Part shown: positions 17,659 to 26,731 of the stretch, piece after piece | How the letters are laid out: each line of letters opens with the position of its first letter | How positions within the stretch are numbered: the stretch's first letter is position 1 | Source: a virus | Strand: one strand, 5' to 3' | Virus record (IMG/VR): IMGVR_UViG_3300042090_002597 | Span: 1-64,000 of that record | DNA: 64,000 bases | Position numbers and translations under genes: made by a program | Notes under the pieces: generated by a model | Databases searched by the model: none | What the model was told of the DNA's origin: nothing | The model's input: the letters and a program-made list of their open reading frames with translations, nothing else

Positions 17659-19839
17659 TTACGCCGCGGCCCGTAGAATATCCTGCGCCGCCGGGGCAAG
17701 GCCCGCGATGGCCGTGTCGACGATGTTCTGCGGCAGGCCCATACTGAGCATGCCGAGCGCATCCATAGCCTTGTCGCGATCGTGCGCGCTGATCCGGCCT
17801 TCCTGCACGCCGAGGTTCAGCAGACCTTCCTTCGACACCGCCTGGCCCTTGAACAGAGCCGCCACCGGCGGCTGCGCGTTCGGCGTGCCATCGTCGCGGC
17901 TCTGGTTGCCGACGATGCTGAGCAGCTTCTGCACATCCGCCGTCAGCAGCGCATAGCCGCTGTTGGCCTTCTCCAGCGCCGAAGCCATCTCCTGCGCCGC
18001 TTTCGCAAGCTGCGCCTGATCCGGCGAGGCGGCAGCGGCCGCCGGGGTGGCGGATTTGCCGGAGCCTTCCTTCATCTGCTTGTGGTCCGGCCACTTGTCC
18101 TGGTTCTTGGCCTTGTTCTCTTTCAGGGCCTTGGACACCGTGCCGAGGGTCTTCTCGATCGCGAGGCTGCTCGGACCGGTCTTGCCACCGCGCAGCGACT
18201 TCGCCACCGCGTAGTGCGCGCGGGCCTTGGCCAGCCGGGCCGACGCGAGCTTGTGCTGGCGGACGCCGGCGTTCATCAGACCATCGGCCATGGCGTCCTG
18301 CGCTTTGCGCACCGCGTCGCGGGCGAGCTTGATCAGGCCCTTGGCGATCAGACGCTCGCGTGCCGCGGCCTTGCGGACGGCCTTCGCAGCGTCGTCGTCC
18401 TCGTCTTCGTCGTCATCCTCGTCTTCGTTTTCGTTGACGATTTCGATATCGGTGCCGCCGCCGGACTCGGTCTGCTCGGCCTCGTCATCTTCCTCGTCTT
18501 CGTCTTCCTCGTCGTCCTTGCCCGATTCGGATTCCTTGTCGTCGTCCTTATCGTCTTCCTTGTCCGCCTTGGCGATCTTGCCGCCCGCGGCCTTCAGGAT
18601 GGCGGGGATCGCGCCGGCCATGGCTTTCGCCACCGCCGCCGAAACCGCCTTGTCGATCGCCTTCGTGTCCATGGCCGGCATCGCGGCGGTGGACAGTGCG
18701 AGTTCCATCGTGCTCATGCGCGTGTCCTGCGCCTTCAGCACCGCACCCATCTGGCGCAGCGACTTCATCATGTGCTTGTGCGCGGAAACCATGCGGCCCA
18801 GCATCTCGGTGGCGCGCTCGACACCGGCCTGCGGCGCATGCTCGGAATACTCGCCTTCCATCTTCTCGGCGCCGAAACCGGCCGCGTCCTGCGGCGGACC
18901 GACGTTCACCTTGCCCGGAGGCGTGTGGCTTTTCGGACCGTGCGCGCGGACGGTTTCCAGCTTGTCGGTGCGGTCGCCGTCGAAAATGTCCTCGACCTTG
19001 CCGATCTGCTCGTGATCGTCGCCCTCGTGCAGCAGATCCACGGCCTTGCCGAGTTCCGCGCTTGCCTGGAGACCGGCTTCCTTCAGCATCTCGGCTCGCT
19101 CGGCGGGAGTGGACGCACCCCAGGCCTTGGAGAGCCAGCGGTTGAGCATGCCCGGCGCCTTGGGCGATGCGACGTCGGTCTGCTGAATGGTCATGGAACC
19201 TCCGGAGGCATTTGACGACTTGATGGAATGGCAAGTGCACGGATTATGATCCGTGGTACAGCCGCACAGCGATGCCGTAAATTTAACGGAACGTGCGTAC
19301 GCAAGCGGTTGTTTTTTGGCTTTTTCACTGAAAAGCCATTTCTTGAATTCCTCGAAAGACATCTGTACCGAGGCGCCCGCGCGCTCGTGGCCGCGGCCGT
19401 CGGAAAATCCGTCCAGATAGGCTTGCGCCGCTGTCCGCGAATCCGGAAATCCGAGCAAGGTCTTGTGCTCGTCGAATTTCCGGCTGTCCGCGTCCACCTG
19501 GTCGACCACCCATACGGGAAGCAGATGCGCCTGGTGCGCTTCGGGTCCGATGTAGCAATCCACATGGTCGCCGTCGGCACCTTCTGTCCGCTTCACATAG
19601 CCGTAATGGGCAGGCATCTGTACGGACCAGGGCGTGCCGTCCGGCGCCGTGCCGGAGCGGGTGCGGCCTTGCGGGGTTTCGATGGTAATGTCCAGACCGC
19701 CGATGATGACGTGCGCTTTCTGGTAGTTCCCGGCTTCGGCCTGCTCGGGAGACGGATCCCAGATGCGCCGCGCCGCGCGGTCCAGATCGCCCGGCGCGGT
19801 TACTTCTACGGGATTATCGCGATGGCCGGGGTGCGCCAT
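17659..19839 (-). CDS. Scaffold-like head protein fused to N-terminal InPase-like domain
   Basis: 726 residues. Residues ~35-175 match the InPase (inorganic-pyrophosphatase-like) domain known from phage polyvalent proteins: GNYQKAHVIIGGLDITIETPQG, HYGYVKRTEGADGDHVDCYIGP, VVDQVDADSRKFDEHKTLLGF, then a closing FEEFKKWLF. A Cys-rich linker (CGCTTDHNPCTC) follows. The remaining 500 residues are Ala/Lys-rich helices with a highly acidic stretch at ~425-490, typical of scaffolding or head-internal proteins. It lies between protease and major capsid genes, the usual scaffold place. A strong internal ribosome site before ATG 19194 suggests that the C-terminal 511 residues are also made alone. Confidence 0.8.
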   Translation of the reverse strand: MAHPGHRDNPVEVTAPGDLDRAARRIWDPSPEQAEAGNYQKAHVIIGGLDITIETPQGRTRSGTAPDGTPWSVQMPAHYGYVKRTEGADGDHVDCYIGPEAHQAHLLPVWVVDQVDADSRKFDEHKTLLGFPDSRTAAQAYLDGFSDGRGHERAGASVQMSFEEFKKWLFSEKAKKQPLAYARSVKFTASLCGCTTDHNPCTCHSIKSSNASGGSMTIQQTDVASPKAPGMLNRWLSKAWGASTPAERAEMLKEAGLQASAELGKAVDLLHEGDDHEQIGKVEDIFDGDRTDKLETVRAHGPKSHTPPGKVNVGPPQDAAGFGAEKMEGEYSEHAPQAGVERATEMLGRMVSAHKHMMKSLRQMGAVLKAQDTRMSTMELALSTAAMPAMDTKAIDKAVSAAVAKAMAGAIPAILKAAGGKIAKADKEDDKDDDKESESGKDDEEDEDEEDDEAEQTESGGGTDIEIVNENEDEDDDEDEDDDAAKAVRKAAARERLIAKGLIKLARDAVRKAQDAMADGLMNAGVRQHKLASARLAKARAHYAVAKSLRGGKTGPSSLAIEKTLGTVSKALKENKAKNQDKWPDHKQMKEGSGKSATPAAAAASPDQAQLAKAAQEMASALEKANSGYALLTADVQKLLSIVGNQSRDDGTPNAQPPVAALFKGQAVSKEGLLNLGVQEGRISAHDRDKAMDALGMLSMGLPQNIVDTAIAGLAPAAQDILRAAA
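19192..19210 (-). promoter_or_regulatory. Internal ribosome binding site within the InPase-scaffold gene
   Basis: CCGGAGG followed by TTCC and an in-frame ATG (codon 216 of the long protein). It would give a nested protein starting MTIQQTDVASPKAP that lacks the InPase domain, like nested protease/scaffold pairs in other phages. Confidence 0.55.
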
Positions 19840-19840
19840 T

Positions 19841-20767
19841 TCAGGCTGCGATGCATTTCAGTACACCGTCCAACGTACGCTTGTACATCAGCGCATGCGC
19901 GGACAGATCGGCAATACCGGGGGCCATCCCAAGGCATTTGGCAAAGTGGCGCCGATAGCCGCCGAGCGAAGGCATGCCATCGACGCCGCAACAGCATTTG
20001 GTGCAGTCCGCGGCCGCGTACACGTCGTCCATGGTGCACGGCACCGCGAGGAGACTGGAGAGCGGCGGACCGTGTTTCGGATCCGGAGTGGTGTTTCCCG
20101 CCGCGGAGACCGGACCGGTGGCGGGCGCGAAGAACATTCCCCGACTGGCCGCTTTTTCCGCAATCATTTCCGCCAACAGAGATTTCGCCGTGACAATACG
20201 CGCGGGCGAGGTCAGCGCGGTATTTTTCGGCGTGCGGGTGAAAGCCAGGCTGCGCCAGTCGATTGCCTTGATCACCAGCCGCGTCGCACGGGTACTGGAG
20301 CACTCGGCTTTGGTGCAATCGTCGAAATCCAGCGGAAAACCGTAGATCGAGGCGAACCATTGCACCGGCGGATCGCTGCGCAAGGATTTCCAGAGTTCGT
20401 CATAGCGGTTGCGCACCGGATCTTCCGCACCGTCCAGGCTGCGCCGGATTTCACCCTCCACGAAGGTGCGCCGGTACGGCATCGCCTTCACGTCCAAAGG
20501 CCGGCCGACAATGTACGAGGAAGGGTCGGGAATGCCCATTCGGGCGCCGAATTCGCTGAGATGGTCGATGTCCAGGTGGCCGGTGGCGATGAAACTGGCT
20601 GCGCTGTTGATCAGCGCGGACTGCAGGACCACGTCTCCATCGAGATCGACTTCCTCGGTGCTGGCCTCTGTTTCGACTATGCGACGACCTGACCGTTCCG
20701 GTTCCCGTGCTTTTATCAGTACAGGAATCTGGGCGATAATCGCGCGATCAAGAAGGTCTGTGCTCAT
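19841..20767 (-). CDS. Prohead protease
   Basis: 308 residues in front of the scaffold and capsid genes. The first 150 residues follow the herpesvirus/HK97-type prohead protease pattern: TEASTEEVDLDGDVV, GHLDIDH (candidate catalytic His 64 or 69), a TFVEGEI strand and WFASIYGFP (candidate Ser 140). It should cleave scaffold and capsid N-termini during head maturation. The C-terminal half is unusual and ends in a Cys-rich cluster (CTMDDVYAAADCTKCCCG) that may bind zinc. The stop is followed at once by the ATG of the InPase-scaffold gene. Confidence 0.78.
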   Translation of the reverse strand: MSTDLLDRAIIAQIPVLIKAREPERSGRRIVETEASTEEVDLDGDVVLQSALINSAASFIATGHLDIDHLSEFGARMGIPDPSSYIVGRPLDVKAMPYRRTFVEGEIRRSLDGAEDPVRNRYDELWKSLRSDPPVQWFASIYGFPLDFDDCTKAECSSTRATRLVIKAIDWRSLAFTRTPKNTALTSPARIVTAKSLLAEMIAEKAASRGMFFAPATGPVSAAGNTTPDPKHGPPLSSLLAVPCTMDDVYAAADCTKCCCGVDGMPSLGGYRRHFAKCLGMAPGIADLSAHALMYKRTLDGVLKCIAA

Positions 20768-20800
20768 GCCTCGGAGCGTAGCGCGATCAGATCGCTCAAC

Positions 20801-21565
20801 CTATGAGGTCTCAGGCGTCCACTTGGCGCTTTTCTTCCGGTTATCTGCGCCCCACAGCGGCTGCAAATTGGTGTAGTGGCATGCGGCTCTGTTCTGTTCC
20901 TCGTCGATCAACTTGAAAGACGCTACCGGTCGTATGTGGTCGACGTGCCACTCACCATAGTTATCCCACGTCATGCCAGGCAGAAACTGTCGTTCTAGGT
21001 GAGCCAGAAAGCCGGCGCGGTCTGTTCCTAGAAGATCAAGTATTTTATGTTGTCTGTCCGCGCGTGTTTTATGTCGGATTATGCGCCAGATAGAAACGCG
21101 CATCGCGCGAGTAAGCCGATAAATAGGATCGCGCTTCATGCGCTTATCGCGATACTTCTTACGATACGCTCGGTATCGTGCTTTTCTTTCTTCTTCCGTT
21201 TCGACATGCTTCATAGATCGCGCTATGTCGCGACGTTCTTTTACCTTGGCTGCGTAACGAGCAAGAGTAGCTTTACGGCCTTCAGTTTTCCGCTTAACTT
21301 TTTCTTTTTCGAGTATCGCCGCCCGGTGTTTTTCGTACCAGCGCTTGTTACGTTCTGCGGCACCTTTAGCGTTGGACTCTTTTGCCTTCTCCGGATGCGC
21401 CAGTTTGTATCTTTTATTAGCTTCTCGTCTGCGCTGTTTTTGCACTTCCGGATCAAAAGATTTTGGCAGTATTTGTTTCACAGGCATAGGTATGCCAAGT
21501 GCTTTGCACCGTTTCCTTTCCGCACGGTACCATATCAAATAATCTTCTCGCCCAAGCCGTATCAT
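20801..21565 (-). CDS. HNH endonuclease (free-standing homing type)
   Basis: 254 residues. The first ~150 residues are a very basic, coiled-coil-like DNA-binding stretch (RRREANKRYKLAHPEKAKESNAKGAAERNKRW). The HNH nuclease is C-terminal: MTWDNYGEWHVDHIRPVASF followed by CHYTNLQPLWGADNRKKSAKW. This is a common phage family of homing-type nickases. It lies between the protease gene and small accessory genes and is AT-richer than its neighbours, consistent with horizontal spread. Confidence 0.9.
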   Translation of the reverse strand: MIRLGREDYLIWYRAERKRCKALGIPMPVKQILPKSFDPEVQKQRRREANKRYKLAHPEKAKESNAKGAAERNKRWYEKHRAAILEKEKVKRKTEGRKATLARYAAKVKERRDIARSMKHVETEEERKARYRAYRKKYRDKRMKRDPIYRLTRAMRVSIWRIIRHKTRADRQHKILDLLGTDRAGFLAHLERQFLPGMTWDNYGEWHVDHIRPVASFKLIDEEQNRAACHYTNLQPLWGADNRKKSAKWTPETS

Positions 21566-21719
21566 GCTCAGGATAATACAATATCACCGTCCAGGTCGTC
21601 AATACGGCGCGCAGCCGATTTTACGGTTGACTTATGCCGCCGAAACTGCTTGAAATTACACAGCGGCTGGTTCATCGCCCTGCCGCGCCCTGCGCTGCGC
21701 AGCCCCCTGCGCGCCGCTT

Positions 21720-21759
21720 AACCGCCACCGGGTCCGCGCCTTGGTGGCGGTTTTGTTTT
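21720..21759 (+). terminator. Terminator-like hairpin, rightward T-run
   Basis: AACCGCCACC, 13-nt loop, GGTGGCGGTT and then TTGTTTT. The T-run is on the rightward strand although flanking genes are leftward. A weak TTGACT box at ~21629 points at it, so a short rightward RNA is possible; the stem may also slow leftward transcription at the end of the 21759 gene. Confidence 0.55.
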
Positions 21760-22424
21760 CAGGCAGCCCACATCGGAGCGGAAGCGCTGGCATCGCCAAG
21801 CTGCGAAGGCTGCCATTCCTCCAAGGCTACGCGCCTACCTTCACCCATCATGAACACCGCTCCCGACAAGATCGGGGACAACTGGGTCTCACACTTTTTC
21901 AACCACTCATCTACCGGCCGCCGGCCAATTTCATAGGCGCACCAGCGCACCGTATAGTGCGGCGAGCGCAGTTCATTCTCCAGCCACTGCATCACCAGCG
22001 GGCCGTGCTTGGAGTGCCAGTTCGCGTGGAAGGCCATCTCGATCACGAGGTCTCGCACATTTGAAGCCGCAACATAATTGAGGTGGATGCGCCCGGCGAA
22101 GCGGCAATCCGGGCAAGCGCAGATGCTCCACTGATGTCCTTTAGGAACCAGTTTCATCGCTGCCTCGCACTCGTTCTGGCGCAAGCGCCATTCGACACAG
22201 ATTGCGCAGTTACATGTCTGGTCATTCATCATGTTCGCATGTTCCAGCATGGCAACATGCGTGGCACCGGATGCAGGCAGGGAAGGCGTCTGCGCATAGG
22301 CGTGGAAGAATGCTTCCAGGCTCACCACCTCGCAGCGCAAGCGTTCCCGCTTCTCCGCCAATTGTCTTATGGCGGGATCAGGCGAGCTAAGCGCCTGGAT
22401 CGGGGTCGGAACTTGGTAGGACAT
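21759..22424 (-). CDS. Hypothetical protein, paralogous N-terminus with next gene
   Basis: 221 residues from ATG 22424. The first ~40 residues (TPIQALSSPDPAIRQLAEKRERLRCEVVSLEAFFHAY) are clearly related to the N-terminus of the adjacent gene. The centre holds Cys/His pairs (CNCAIC, CACPDC) that may bind zinc. The C-terminal half (MAFHANWHSKHGPLVMQWLENELRSPHYTVRWCAYEIGRRPVDEWL) looks globular. Function unknown. The start overlaps the end of the upstream gene by ~38 bp. Confidence 0.72.
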   Translation of the reverse strand: MSYQVPTPIQALSSPDPAIRQLAEKRERLRCEVVSLEAFFHAYAQTPSLPASGATHVAMLEHANMMNDQTCNCAICVEWRLRQNECEAAMKLVPKGHQWSICACPDCRFAGRIHLNYVAASNVRDLVIEMAFHANWHSKHGPLVMQWLENELRSPHYTVRWCAYEIGRRPVDEWLKKCETQLSPILSGAVFMMGEGRRVALEEWQPSQLGDASASAPMWAA

Positions 22425-22848
22425 AGTACCGTTTGTCGTTGTCTGGTTCACGTCCGATTCTGCCCTTTGCATTGAAAGCGGCCACCCGGATAGCCTCGCT
22501 GGTTTTCAGATCATCCGGGTGCCGCCGATGATACTCCGCAGTCATATCGGCCAGGCTGAGCGGTCCGGCGGAAAGAATGTCGACCAGTTCCTTGATGATC
22601 TTCCGCTCCCGTTTCACGGGAGGTTCGGCGGTCGCCGGAAGCGAGATCGGCGGCAGTTTCATTGCTGCCTGCTTCGCTGGCGCAGCGGACGCGCCATTGA
22701 TCTGCATGGCGTAGAAACCGAAGAATACCTCCAGCGAATCAAGCTCAGCTTTCATCGCCTTGAATTTCAGGGCGATGGCCCGGATAACCGGGTCAGGAGA
22801 CGCCGCGGCTATCTCAATCGGGTCTTTGACGCGGGTCAGATCAGCCAT
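22387..22848 (-). CDS. Hypothetical protein with C-terminal winged-helix-like region
   Basis: 153 residues. The N-terminus (DPIEIAAASPDPVIRAIALKFKAMKAELDSLEVFFGFYA) is paralogous to that of the 21759 gene. After a basic linker, IIKELVDILSAGPLSLADMTAEYHRRHPDDLKTSEAIRVAAFNAKGRI... reads as a winged helix-turn-helix. A DNA-binding or oligomerising role is possible. It overlaps neighbours on both sides, so it is translationally coupled. Confidence 0.72.
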   Translation of the reverse strand: MADLTRVKDPIEIAAASPDPVIRAIALKFKAMKAELDSLEVFFGFYAMQINGASAAPAKQAAMKLPPISLPATAEPPVKRERKIIKELVDILSAGPLSLADMTAEYHRRHPDDLKTSEAIRVAAFNAKGRIGREPDNDKRYYVLPSSDPDPGA

Positions 22849-23039
22849 CTAATAATCGCTCCAAACACGACCCCGTAGATGAGCCACATCAGCAAACCGA
22901 CAATACAGCCACCGATAAGACCAGATTGCGGCATCCAGAACTGCCACCACTCAGCATCGCGAAGCCACCATACGTCTTCGTCTTCATCTGCGTCTTCTTC
23001 GTCTTGACACGTCCGAAACATGTGCGGATGCCCCATCAT
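22836..23039 (-). CDS. Small membrane protein
   Basis: 67 residues: an acidic N-terminus (CQDEEDADEDEDVWW) and one C-terminal hydrophobic segment (LIGGCIVGLLMWLIYGVVFGAII). The start codon shares its A with the stop of the giant glycosyltransferase (TGATG). Function unknown. Confidence 0.7.
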   Translation of the reverse strand: MMGHPHMFRTCQDEEDADEDEDVWWLRDAEWWQFWMPQSGLIGGCIVGLLMWLIYGVVFGAIIRWLI

Positions 23040-26000
23040 CAGTCCGCGGCCTCCGCTGTTTCCGCTGGCGCTCCGAAAAGGGTTTCGTACGCCGCTTTCC
23101 AGTCGGAAGCGCCAATCGCGCCGAACACCGGAAGCACGCCCTTGTCCGACAACCAGGGCGTCAGCAGCGCGGGGTCAATCGGATCCGCCTCCACCGGAAT
23201 GCCGGTTGCGGCAAGACAGCGCAGAACCTCCACCGGAGCAGCCGCGCCACCGGAACCAACCAGCGAGCGCAGCACAATCTTGGTGATGCCAAGATGTTTC
23301 AGGTCCGACGCCATGTCGGCGGCATTGCGCACATCCCAGCCGCCGAGATTGGCGGGGATCGGAGCCACAAGCCTGAGCACAAGCCCACTGGCGTCGGCCC
23401 CGAGCGGGATCGCTCCTTTCTTGACGTACTCCAGCGCCCGGCCGGCCTGACCTGGCATGTCATTGATGAGCAAGACCCGTTCAGCAGCCGGATCGGCGGC
23501 TTTCGGCGGCCAGTTCAACTGGGTCCGATCCAGTCCGGGAATGGCCATTCCGCCTTGGGCGAGCCCGAGCGCGAGATCGGGATGCCAGTACGGATCCGGA
23601 TCGGGCCACTTCGCCGCAAACCGTGCGTTGTCCGCCTGCAACCGCCGGACCATGCCTTCCTGATCCGCCGGATTGGACCGGGAAGTGCCTTCCGGATGCA
23701 GCAGCTCGGCGGTCATTTCAACCACATTGCGCAGCCCGATTTTCCGCAGTTTCAGGCAGAAATCGGTGTCGCTGTAGTTGAGCGGGAAATTCTCCTCGTC
23801 GAACCCGTCCACCCGATCAAAAGCCGCCCGCGAAACCATCATGCAGGCCGCGGTCACCGCGTTCATTTCATGCGTCAATGCGGCCAGCCAGCCATTGCCG
23901 GGATTGCCGTTCTGCGAACCCTTGTAGAGATGCCCGGCGATGCCTTTGTGCGCGATCACCCCGACATGCTGAACAAAACCGGCCGGATGGATCAGCCGTG
24001 CGCCTACGGCGCCAACATCCGGGCGCACCGCGTGGCCGAGCATGTTGTCCAGCCAGTCCTCCGAGCCGTTGGCGATATCGTCATTGACGAAGCAGAGATA
24101 TTCGCCTTTCGCGTGTTCCCGTACTGCCCAGTTGTTGATCGCTGACCAGTTGAACGGCCCTGACGCATCATACCGAACCACCCGCACCCGCGGATCATCC
24201 AGCGATTCCTGGTTCAATTCCGGCTCCGCGCGCGGTCCATTTTGGACAACGAGAATTTCGAAATTCGGATATTTGGTGTGCTGGCGGATCGTATTCACGC
24301 ACGGCTGGATAAGTCTTCCACCCCCGAGAGTGGGTACGACGATGGAAATCAACGGCGCTTCGGCAGAACCATCGTGCATCAAAAGCGGCTGCCATTTCCG
24401 CACCACCGACAGCGCACCGGGAATGTGATGCGCCCTCACCGCTACATTCCCCTGATAGTATTCCTCGACCACCATCTGCCGGCCGATCGCATCAACCGCC
24501 AATTCCTCCGGCGACGAAATCTCCGGCACCGTCACCAAAAACATCGGCAAATGCTGGATCGCGCCGCGCGGGCTTTCTTCCGCAATGCGCAGTATCTCCG
24601 CGTAGAGACTGTGCTTGTCCGTCACGTCATGCAGCAGCGACTTGATCCGCACCGCACAGATGGGCGTGATATAGTCGCGAGCCAGAAACATTTCTAGATC
24701 GAAATCCGGTTTCATGTCCGGATAGCGGCCGCCGTCAGCCGAGCGAATGTCGTGGTCCGCGTAGATCACTTCCACATGTTCGGCCGCGTCTTGGCATGCT
24801 TTCTCCAGTTGGCGGAAACCGTTCGCTTTCCACTCGACCGTATCGTCCGTGAAAACCACCCATTCGTACTGCGTGCCGGTGAAGTTCACTCGACCGGTGA
24901 AGTCAGCAGGGAACAGAATGGATTTTCCGGTCAGAACCGGCGCCGGGAGATCGCCTTTCAGATCAGCCCATGCCGCATAGTCGTGTCCGAAACCCATGGT
25001 GCCGGGCTGGGGGCCCGCCCACTGCAATTTCAGGAATTCCATCTCCGCAGTCACACGCTCCCGGTCGGACAGCGCCTCGCCCGGACCACCTTGTAGCAAC
25101 TGCATGTAGCCGCGAATTTGCAGCCGCTGTCCCGCCTTCTGCGTCGGCACCATCGGCGGCATCACCGCCGAAGCAAAGGCGTCCGCAGCCTGCATAACCC
25201 GGAAGCCCTTCATGCCTGCCCGCAGGCTCCATTCAAACAGAGCTTGCTCCTCGTTGCCATCGCAGCCATCGACATCGGGCAGTCCCATCAGCGCAAGCGC
25301 CCGAGCCCCAAGAAGCGCGACCGGCCCCGACAGCGCTGCCACCGACAGCCGCCGGTTGCGCATCTGCTTCGCCAGCACTTCGTTCATGGCCGAAGTGGTC
25401 TCGGCGGACACCAGGGTCCAGTGATCCTTGCGCGGGAAAGCATTCGGACCGTCACTCGCCAAAGGCAGCGCAGCTGCGATACCGTCCGCCTGCGCCAATG
25501 CAGCACGGAGCGCGTCCCAACTGCCCTGGTTCAGCGTCGTTCCCGGCCGCAACCAGAGCAGATCCGCACCGGTGCTGACTGCACGCTTGGCGGCGTCAAC
25601 AAGCCCGAACTTGCGGGTCATGTTCCGGGCCCAACGAGGCGGCTCCACATCCTTGGCCAGCGAAAGCACGACATCTTCTTTTCGCGGCGAAACCGCTGGT
25701 CGAGGTTCGAATATATCCTCGTCGACCTTCAGCCAGCCCTCGACTCGCTCTTTCAGCCGCTTTTCCAGGGTGTGGTTGTTCATCACCCAGTTCTGCAGCC
25801 GCGCCGCCGCATCCGTCCGCTCGGCCTGCGTGGTCGCCATGAACGAACGAATCGCTGCGGTCCACTCATCCGGCGCATCCGCAAAAGCGAAAGCGGGCGG
25901 CTTACCCTGCGTGTACGGCTCCAGCCTCTGAGCAATGACCGAGGCGCCGATCATGCCCGCCTCGATCAACCGCAGATTGGATTTGCAGCGGTTGAAGCGG

Positions 26001-26731
26001 TTGTCCTCCAGCGGCGCCAGCACCAGATCAAGATCCAGCTTCATCATGTGTGCCTGGTATTCGCTCGGCGGAACGCCGGGATGAAATTCAACCCGGACCG
26101 GCGGATTTTTCGGCTGCGTGCCGAAGAACACCCACTCCACTTCCTCTCCGATCGCCTGCATGGCTGGACGGATAATCTCCAGGTCACCCGCATGCGATAT
26201 GCCGCCAGCAAAGCCAACCCGCAGCCGCCCGCCGTCCTTCGCGCGTCCCTCGCGCGGCCGGATAGCCGCCATCGGCACCGCATTGCCGATGACCCGGACA
26301 TCCTTCGCGCCGAGATCGTCGCGAAACCACTCCGCCAGCGGTTCCGTCGAGACAGTAACCCGATCGCACAGCGCCATCGCAGTCTTGATGCGCTCGGACA
26401 GATTGGGAGGCATGAAACCCGCATGGAACGACGCCTTCGGAATTTCACCGAGATAGTCGTCCAGTTCGAACACGAACAGCGCATCCGGCATCGCCTTGCG
26501 GGCGTTCTTGATCGCCTCGATCTGACCATCTTCAACGTAGCGCTGGAACACGATCACATCCGGCGCCGCGGCCTGGATCATATCCGCCGGCCATTGCGCC
26601 AAATCTAGCCGTCCTTCCGCCATACCATTCTGCACCAGCGACACAAGCGGGATGGCACAGCGATGAAAGCCGCATCCCTGGAGATCGGACGCAAAGACCA
26701 GAACGAAAGGCGGACGAACATGTTCAGCCAT
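23039..26731 (-). CDS. Giant two-domain glycosyltransferase
   Basis: About 1230 residues from ATG 26731. Residues ~10-360 form a GT-B fold domain (DVIVFQRYVEDGQ, FELDDYLGEIP, RVTVSTEPLAEWF, VRVIGNAVP, LRVGFAGGISHAGDLEII). The middle is partly unassigned. Residues ~790-1050 form a GT2/GT-A domain (ISIVVPTLGGG, FEILVVQNG, CFVNDDIANGS with its DD metal site, FDEENFPLNYSDTDFCLKL). It should build or extend a glycan with two transfer activities. Lying between portal and protease genes, it may glycosylate virion proteins or DNA, or remodel host surface sugars; the acceptor is unknown. This is far longer than single-domain glycosyltransferases. Confidence 0.87.
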   Translation of the reverse strand: MAEHVRPPFVLVFASDLQGCGFHRCAIPLVSLVQNGMAEGRLDLAQWPADMIQAAAPDVIVFQRYVEDGQIEAIKNARKAMPDALFVFELDDYLGEIPKASFHAGFMPPNLSERIKTAMALCDRVTVSTEPLAEWFRDDLGAKDVRVIGNAVPMAAIRPREGRAKDGGRLRVGFAGGISHAGDLEIIRPAMQAIGEEVEWVFFGTQPKNPPVRVEFHPGVPPSEYQAHMMKLDLDLVLAPLEDNRFNRCKSNLRLIEAGMIGASVIAQRLEPYTQGKPPAFAFADAPDEWTAAIRSFMATTQAERTDAAARLQNWVMNNHTLEKRLKERVEGWLKVDEDIFEPRPAVSPRKEDVVLSLAKDVEPPRWARNMTRKFGLVDAAKRAVSTGADLLWLRPGTTLNQGSWDALRAALAQADGIAAALPLASDGPNAFPRKDHWTLVSAETTSAMNEVLAKQMRNRRLSVAALSGPVALLGARALALMGLPDVDGCDGNEEQALFEWSLRAGMKGFRVMQAADAFASAVMPPMVPTQKAGQRLQIRGYMQLLQGGPGEALSDRERVTAEMEFLKLQWAGPQPGTMGFGHDYAAWADLKGDLPAPVLTGKSILFPADFTGRVNFTGTQYEWVVFTDDTVEWKANGFRQLEKACQDAAEHVEVIYADHDIRSADGGRYPDMKPDFDLEMFLARDYITPICAVRIKSLLHDVTDKHSLYAEILRIAEESPRGAIQHLPMFLVTVPEISSPEELAVDAIGRQMVVEEYYQGNVAVRAHHIPGALSVVRKWQPLLMHDGSAEAPLISIVVPTLGGGRLIQPCVNTIRQHTKYPNFEILVVQNGPRAEPELNQESLDDPRVRVVRYDASGPFNWSAINNWAVREHAKGEYLCFVNDDIANGSEDWLDNMLGHAVRPDVGAVGARLIHPAGFVQHVGVIAHKGIAGHLYKGSQNGNPGNGWLAALTHEMNAVTAACMMVSRAAFDRVDGFDEENFPLNYSDTDFCLKLRKIGLRNVVEMTAELLHPEGTSRSNPADQEGMVRRLQADNARFAAKWPDPDPYWHPDLALGLAQGGMAIPGLDRTQLNWPPKAADPAAERVLLINDMPGQAGRALEYVKKGAIPLGADASGLVLRLVAPIPANLGGWDVRNAADMASDLKHLGITKIVLRSLVGSGGAAAPVEVLRCLAATGIPVEADPIDPALLTPWLSDKGVLPVFGAIGASDWKAAYETLFGAPAETAEAAD

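Noticed and set aside
18227-19015. Long open frames opposite the scaffold-like gene
   Set aside because: They are Ser-rich or low-complexity mirror images of the acidic GC-rich scaffold gene, without ribosome sites or sensible starts.
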